64,000 bases of DNA from NCBI GenBank assembly GCA_003650125.1, contig QNFX01000006.1, positions 1 through 64,000 on the forward strand, read 5' to 3'. The position numbers and the translations under genes are program-made. The notes beneath the pieces were generated by a model, which saw only the letters and a program-made list of their open reading frames with translations, searched no databases and was not told the origin of the DNA. Origin of the DNA: Campylobacterota bacterium (GTDB taxonomy: Bacteria; Bdellovibrionota; Bacteriovoracia; Bacteriovoracales; Bacteriovoracaceae). This document shows positions 59,374-64,000 of this stretch, one piece after another. Numbering within the stretch: position 1 is the stretch's first letter; the number at the start of each line of letters is the position of its first letter.

Positions 59374-62196
59374 ATGACCAAAAAACATGAGCCAGGAATG
59401 GCCTATGATATGAAAAAGTTGAACAAGGTTTTCGCCTTTTTGTCGGTTCTCCTTTTGGTAACAGTCGGATGGGTGTTTCTAGATGATTATCTGAGACCTT
59501 GGAAAAAAGTTCAAATTGAAGCACAAAGTATCAAACGTGCCAAATTGCAGACCAAAATCGATGCTGCAAACAAAAAAATAGATAGTAAGAAATTAGCAAA
59601 ATTAGAAGAAGAACTTTCTGAGCAAAAACAAAATTTATCGCAAAAAAATAAACAAATAGAAATTGCTCAAGAAAAGATCACTCAAATTAAAGGGAAACTT
59701 AAAGCAGAAAATATAGTTAATGGTGTTTTAAATGCTGACGTTGGCGAGATGCAATTTAAGTATGAGACGGCCCATGATAAACATCAGGTAAATGCTGATG
59801 ATTTATTTAAAAAAATGCGCAAGCTTAAAGTTGAGTTTGTTGCCTCTCGAGATAGATTAAAACAATATCAAGGTGAAGAAAAAGCGGCCAAGAAGAACCT
59901 TCTTAACCTTAGTTTTGAAGTGAATAAGTCCAAAGCAGAAATTACCAAGTTGGTTGGTAGTAGAGATTTATTAGTAGCGGCCAAAGAGGGAGCAAAAACA
60001 CTTGATAATCCTATTTGGCTTCTTAGAAATGCTCCAATTATCGACTATCTTGATCCCACCCTTAAAATTTCACAGATCGTTGTCCATAAAGTGAAAGATG
60101 ATCGCTACTTTGTCCAAGTACCTAAAGTTGATCGTTGTATTACTTGTCACTCTTTTATTAATCAAACCGGATATGAAGATCAGGCCAATCCTTTTAAAAC
60201 TCACCCCAAACTTGATTTAATGGTGGGCATGGATTCTCCTCACCCGATGAAAGAAATGGGATGTACATCTTGTCATGGTGGTGAAGGCCATAGAGTAAAT
60301 GATTTTAACGCCGCTGCTCATACGCCAAATGATAAAAAACAAGAGGCAGAATGGGTTAAAAAATATCACTGGCATGCTCCTCACAAAATTCCTCAACCAA
60401 TGTATCGCCTGAAAGATACCGAGGCCTCTTGTATTAAATGTCACCAGGGAGTGGAATTTATTCCAGAAGGAAAAATCGTTAATGAAGGTTATCGAAATAT
60501 TGAAAAGTTCGGTTGCTATTCCTGTCATAAAATAAAAGGATTTGAGCATCGAAGAAAAAGAGCACCTTCACTTAAAAAGATAACGGCAAAAATCAATAAA
60601 GAGTTTTTCAAAAACTGGGTATGGTCACCAAAGGCCTTTAATAAGCATTCAAAAATGCCCTCTTATTTTAACCAGGATAATAATAAAAAGCCTGAGTTTA
60701 TGAAAAAGAATATGGCCGAAGTAAATGCCATGGCCGATTATATTTGGAGTATCTCTAAAAATTATAAATCCAAATATAAATATTCCCGAGGAAACGCGAA
60801 CAAAGGTAAAGAGCTTCTAGGAGAAGTCGGTTGTACCGCCTGTCATGGAATTGAAGGTCTAGAAGAACAATCAAAGAAGATTGGAGCTTATGCAGGGCCT
60901 TATCTAACAGGTATGGGATCAAAAATTAAAAATCCCGATTGGCTTGTTACATGGCTTATGGAACCCAATCATTTTAGCCCAGATACTATTATGCCTTCTT
61001 TTAGATTGACTAAGAGAGAGGCCAATAACATTACGGCCTACCTTTTAAGTTTAAAAAATGAAAAATTTGAAAGACTTAAGTTTGAGCCAATGGATAAAAA
61101 AGAACGGGACGATATTCTTTTAACTTATCTACAGACCTTTGATACCCATGCCTCTGCCAAAGCTGAACTGGCAAAGATGTCGGATGTTGAAAGAACTCTT
61201 GAGCTTGGAAGAAGATCGGTTGGTAAATATGGTTGTTACGGTTGTCACGCTATAACCGGCCTTGAAAAGGCCACGGGTCTTGGGACTAATCTCTCTGAAG
61301 AAGGATCAAAGCCGGTTACCCAGTTTAGTTTTGGACATGTGAAAATTGACCACGATAGAAGGGCCTGGATATTTAATCATCTTAAAAATCCAAGACAATG
61401 GGATATTGGGGTGGATAAATCCTTTAAAGATCTTCTTATAATGCCTAATTTTGACATGAGTGAAAAAGAGGCCGAGTCCATCACCACTGTTTTACTTGGC
61501 ATGGTCAGTGATCAGATTCCTCTTGAAGGTCAAAAAAGACTTAATGAATACGAAACAGTGGTTGCCACAGGTATGAAAGTGGCGAATAAATTTAATTGTA
61601 TTGGCTGTCACCAAATTGATGGTGAGTTTGGGGATATCTTAAAGTACTACGAAGATGAAGATATCAATGCAGGTCCACCAAGACTTGTTGGAGAGGGACA
61701 TAGAGTACAGGCCGATTGGTTCTATCATTTCTTAAATAACGTAACTGAAATTAGACCATGGCTTACAGTTAGAATGCCTTCTTTTAATTTATCTAGCGAT
61801 GAACGAAATAAAATCGTGGCCATGTTTCAGGCCGAGTCAAAGATGAATACTTTTGAAGAAAAATCCGAGAAGATTAGCTGGCTTCGTGGAGAAAAGAGAG
61901 GGGCCATCGCCCTTTGGAAATCATATGACTGTGCTTCTTGTCACACTCAAGGATTTAATAACGACGAGCCATCTGCTCCGAATTTGGCCAATGCTCGGGA
62001 CAGATTACGTGAGAGCTGGATTAGAAAATGGCTCAGAAACCCAGGAGCAATCTTGCCGGGAACCACTATGCCAAATTTTTGGGAAGATGGTGAGGCCACA
62101 GACGACGATATATTTGGTGGCGATGTAGATCGACAGATTAATGCTCTTACTAAATATGTGTTAGAAATTGCTCAAAAGAAGAAACAAAAAAAGTAG
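59374..62196 (+). CDS. Eight-haem cytochrome c with long N-terminal coiled coil
   Basis: 940 residues. A membrane anchor (about 17-35) is followed by a Lys/Gln/Glu-rich coiled coil (about 45-195), then eight CxxCH sites at residues 255, 297, 353, 381, 487, 621, 742 and 853. Several are set in class I cytochrome c repeats, with GCTACHG, MPSF-type methionine ligand loops and W-L helices. It sits after the b subunits, where a one- or two-haem cytochrome c1 would normally be, so it probably accepts electrons from the Rieske protein in the periplasm. The start follows a GAGAAAGGG site. The following gene is a CoxIII-like protein. Confidence 0.92.
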   Translation: MTKKHEPGMAYDMKKLNKVFAFLSVLLLVTVGWVFLDDYLRPWKKVQIEAQSIKRAKLQTKIDAANKKIDSKKLAKLEEELSEQKQNLSQKNKQIEIAQEKITQIKGKLKAENIVNGVLNADVGEMQFKYETAHDKHQVNADDLFKKMRKLKVEFVASRDRLKQYQGEEKAAKKNLLNLSFEVNKSKAEITKLVGSRDLLVAAKEGAKTLDNPIWLLRNAPIIDYLDPTLKISQIVVHKVKDDRYFVQVPKVDRCITCHSFINQTGYEDQANPFKTHPKLDLMVGMDSPHPMKEMGCTSCHGGEGHRVNDFNAAAHTPNDKKQEAEWVKKYHWHAPHKIPQPMYRLKDTEASCIKCHQGVEFIPEGKIVNEGYRNIEKFGCYSCHKIKGFEHRRKRAPSLKKITAKINKEFFKNWVWSPKAFNKHSKMPSYFNQDNNKKPEFMKKNMAEVNAMADYIWSISKNYKSKYKYSRGNANKGKELLGEVGCTACHGIEGLEEQSKKIGAYAGPYLTGMGSKIKNPDWLVTWLMEPNHFSPDTIMPSFRLTKREANNITAYLLSLKNEKFERLKFEPMDKKERDDILLTYLQTFDTHASAKAELAKMSDVERTLELGRRSVGKYGCYGCHAITGLEKATGLGTNLSEEGSKPVTQFSFGHVKIDHDRRAWIFNHLKNPRQWDIGVDKSFKDLLIMPNFDMSEKEAESITTVLLGMVSDQIPLEGQKRLNEYETVVATGMKVANKFNCIGCHQIDGEFGDILKYYEDEDINAGPPRLVGEGHRVQADWFYHFLNNVTEIRPWLTVRMPSFNLSSDERNKIVAMFQAESKMNTFEEKSEKISWLRGEKRGAIALWKSYDCASCHTQGFNNDEPSAPNLANARDRLRESWIRKWLRNPGAILPGTTMPNFWEDGEATDDDIFGGDVDRQINALTKYVLEIAQKKKQKK

Positions 62197-62206
62197 GAGT
62201 TAGATA

Positions 62207-62836
62207 ATGGCATCTCACGCTCAACCAAAAGATCTTACCTATCCCAATGATAAACAATTCGGCTTTGCATCACCGGGAAAAATAGGAATGTGGATTTTTC
62301 TAGTAACTGATGCCATGTCCTTTTCAGGACTTTTAATCGCCTACGCGGTTATGAGAGCACAAAAAAATTGGCCAGATCCTGTTGAGGCCCTCGGAGGTGT
62401 GGGACTTTCTGGTCTTATGACCTTTTTACTAATATGTAGCTCAGTTTCCATGGTTTTTAGTATCGATGCTTGTAAAATGCAGAAAAAAGATAAGATGATC
62501 AAATGGCTTGTGATCACAATTCTTGGAGGACTCAGCTTCCTAGCTCTTCAGGTCTATGAGTATGCCCATCTAATTGGGGAACTAAACATGACCATGACGG
62601 GATTTACTTTTAAAGAAGTATTTTATCCCCACTTTGGATCAACTTTTTATGCCGTAACGGGCTTTCACGGATTGCACGTTCTCTCTGGGGTTATATATTT
62701 AATATACATGCTAAAACTTTCTCTTGATGGACGTTTCGATCATGGAAATTACAATCAGTTGGAGATTGCCGGGCTTTTCTGGCATTTCGTTGACCTAGTT
62801 TGGATATTAGTCTTCACTTTTATTTATTTATTATGA
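62207..62836 (+). CDS. Haem-copper oxidase subunit III-like protein
   Basis: 209 residues with five membrane helices. GKIGMWIFLVTDAMSFSGLLIAY, a central EYAHLIGE, TFYAVTGFHGLHVLSGVIYL (the family's FHGxHV) and the final IAGLFWHFVDLVWILVFTFIYL are all typical of cytochrome oxidase subunit III/NorE. No subunit I or II is in the window, so the rest of the oxidase must be elsewhere or beyond the edge. TAGGAG before the ATG; its stop overlaps the next gene (ATGA). Confidence 0.92.
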   Translation: MASHAQPKDLTYPNDKQFGFASPGKIGMWIFLVTDAMSFSGLLIAYAVMRAQKNWPDPVEALGGVGLSGLMTFLLICSSVSMVFSIDACKMQKKDKMIKWLVITILGGLSFLALQVYEYAHLIGELNMTMTGFTFKEVFYPHFGSTFYAVTGFHGLHVLSGVIYLIYMLKLSLDGRFDHGNYNQLEIAGLFWHFVDLVWILVFTFIYLL

Positions 62837-63027
62837 AAATCTTTCCCCTTTTGCTTTTTTTGTTTTCTGCTCAAGTTTGGGGTTGTCCGGGATGTCTGGC
62901 GACCTCAAAGACAGGAAGCTCTGATGTAACAGTCTATATTTTAGGCATTTTTATTTTGCTTTGCTACATTCCGCTTTATTCACTCTTTAAAACAATTATT
63001 AAATATAAAAACATAAATAATACTTAA
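62833..63027 (+). CDS. Small membrane protein with a CxxC motif
   Basis: 64 residues from ATG 62833, which overlaps the CoxIII stop; the ORF start at 62800 lies inside that gene. Signal-peptide-like N-terminus (1-15), then GCPGCLAT, a membrane helix (about 32-52) and a basic tail. The CxxC just outside the membrane could bind copper or take part in disulphide chemistry, as small proteins next to oxidase genes sometimes do; that is inference. Confidence 0.72.
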   Translation: MKIFPLLLFLFSAQVWGCPGCLATSKTGSSDVTVYILGIFILLCYIPLYSLFKTIIKYKNINNT

Positions 63028-63030
63028 GTT

Positions 63031-63453
63031 ATGATTGATATTTCAAATCTTCCAGGAATTAATGCCACTTTAAATAGCTGTTCGGCCATTTGTTTAGTCT
63101 TTGGTTTTTGGGCCATTAAAAATAAGAAAGTGGAGATTCATAAAAAATTTATGGTATCAAGCTTTGTTTTTTCAGCGATATTTTTATCATCTTATCTTTA
63201 TTATCACTATCAAGTAGGTCACACGGTTTTTCCTGGGTCTGGACTTATTAAGACTATTTATCTAATCATTCTCATTCCTCATATAGTTTTGGCCGCAGTA
63301 ATGGTTCCTATGATCCTCGCAACCTTTTATTTTGCTCTTAAAGGAAATTTCAGTGCCCATAAAAAAATAGCAAAATGGACCTTTCCGATTTGGATGTATG
63401 TTTCCTTTAGTGGAATCCTCATCTATTTCATGATTTATAAGTGGTTTGCCTAA
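63031..63453 (+). CDS. DUF420-family membrane protein
   Basis: 140 residues with four membrane helices. DISNLPGINATLNSCSAICLVFGFWAIKNKKVEIHKKFM, HYQVGHTVFPGSGLIKTIYLIILIPHIVLAAVMVP and HKKIAKWTFPIWMYVSFSGILIYFM match the DUF420 (YozB-type) family found beside cytochrome oxidase genes. Conserved His residues could bind haem or metal. Function not established. Confidence 0.88.
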   Translation: MIDISNLPGINATLNSCSAICLVFGFWAIKNKKVEIHKKFMVSSFVFSAIFLSSYLYYHYQVGHTVFPGSGLIKTIYLIILIPHIVLAAVMVPMILATFYFALKGNFSAHKKIAKWTFPIWMYVSFSGILIYFMIYKWFA

Positions 63454-63506
63454 TTTAAAAATCATATTAAAATAAATTTTGAGTTCTCAAGGAAGGAGAG
63501 TGTATT

Positions 63507-64000
63507 TTGGATCAAAAAAAAATTGAAGATTTTGCTCAACAATTAGATAAGGCCCGCAAATTTAACTGCCCTATAGTTTCTAAGATGTGGCCGATTAATC
63601 TGGAAGAGGCCCAATCTATTCAAGCAGAGGGTTTAAAACTTCGGCAAACTCGAGGTGAAATAATAATGGGCCTTAAAATTGAGGGAATAGGAGATACCCA
63701 GGAACTTTTATGGGGGTATCTAACTAATCAAATGACCTTAATACCCGGTTGTAAATTTTCTAAGGCCGATTCAATCATGCCAAAGATTAGACCTCACCTG
63801 GCCATCTTCATTGATTGTCAGCTGGGAGAGAATGTTTCTCAGGAAGAAGTATTAAATGCCTCTTCAGGAATAAGTGTAGCTCTTGAAATTCTAGATTCTA
63901 GATTTGATAGTCCCTCTACAATAGAGGAAGAAATTTGTGATAATTTTTCTACGAGTTATTATTTAGTTGGAAATAAAAGAGTCGATCCTAAAGAAGTAGA
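63507..64000 (+). CDS. 2-oxo-4-pentenoate hydratase/fumarylacetoacetase-family protein (partial)
   Basis: Open past the right edge; 164 residues visible. TTG start at 63507, with GGAAGGAGAG (63491-63500) well placed and no nearby ATG. The fold is that of MhpD/XylJ-like hydratases and decarboxylases: LEEAQSIQAEGLKLRQTRGE, IIMGLKIEG (the G-x-K pattern), LIPGCKFSKAD, and LNASSGISVALEILDSRF. The usual metal-ligand ExE stretch reads RPHLAIFI here, so an active site difference is possible. Likely acts on a small oxo-acid; the pathway is not visible. Confidence 0.8.
   Translation, partial: MDQKKIEDFAQQLDKARKFNCPIVSKMWPINLEEAQSIQAEGLKLRQTRGEIIMGLKIEGIGDTQELLWGYLTNQMTLIPGCKFSKADSIMPKIRPHLAIFIDCQLGENVSQEEVLNASSGISVALEILDSRFDSPSTIEEEICDNFSTSYYLVGNKRVDPKEV

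Overview
The window reads as one ordinary chromosomal stretch of an AT-rich (roughly 35-40% GC by eye), Gram-negative, motile bacterium. It has a TamA/TamB-type envelope pair, flagellin, a Tad/Flp (type IVb) pilus locus, two Lon proteases and a bc-type respiratory chain. The protein families and low GC point to the Bdellovibrionota/Bacteriovoracales (Halobacteriovorax- or Bacteriovorax-like); this is inferred from gene content, not from a marker search. No rRNA, tRNA, CRISPR array, insertion sequence or prophage is visible. Genes are densely packed, with many ATGA/TAATG overlaps and several TTG or GTG starts.

Layout: 1-741 is the end of accC. 803-9178 is an outer-membrane biogenesis operon (helical protein, TamB-like, Omp85/TamA-like). 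9287-10158 is rplM-rpsI with a promoter and terminator. 10282-15767 holds an envelope operon (C-terminally anchored protein, secreted metzincin protease, AMIN-domain protein) followed by lon. 15764-20525 is minus strand: rpoZ, a small secreted protein, an OppA-type lipoprotein, recX, recA, pgpA. 20569-28467 contains a divergent RelA/SpoT-like protein, an FHA protein, recG, greA, a Cys-rich protein, a UbiB-family kinase and a GNAT. 28600-29940 carries flagellin and a decayed second flagellin copy. After an epimerase-like gene and a roughly 480-base regulatory region, 31915-39579 is the Tad/Flp pilus locus: five prepilin-like proteins, peptidase, CpaB, secretin, a CpaE-CpaF fusion ATPase and TadB. 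It is followed by an exported RHS/YD-repeat protein and two small exported proteins (39632-41711).

41714-55984 is mixed housekeeping: receiver protein, dCMP deaminase, second lon, a GlmU acetyltransferase half next to glmS, UvrD-type helicase, YbaK-type deacylase, Ppx/GppA, a cyclic-nucleotide-binding protein, a stand-alone FliG-C-like protein with a coiled-coil partner, thiolase and two unknown membrane proteins. 56019-63453 is a respiratory cluster: HEAT-like protein, Rieske, cytochrome b, subunit IV, an eight-haem coiled-coil cytochrome c, CoxIII-like, a small CxxC protein and DUF420. A hydratase-family gene runs off the right edge.

The points most worth a second look are the Tad locus (fused CpaE-CpaF, five GQxxxE prepilins, only one T2SSF gene) with its downstream RHS-type genes; the RelA/SpoT-like protein at 20569; the flagellin relic at 29579-29885; the FliG-C-like stand-alone protein; the split GlmU; the octahaem cytochrome; and direct repeats inside the recA promoter.
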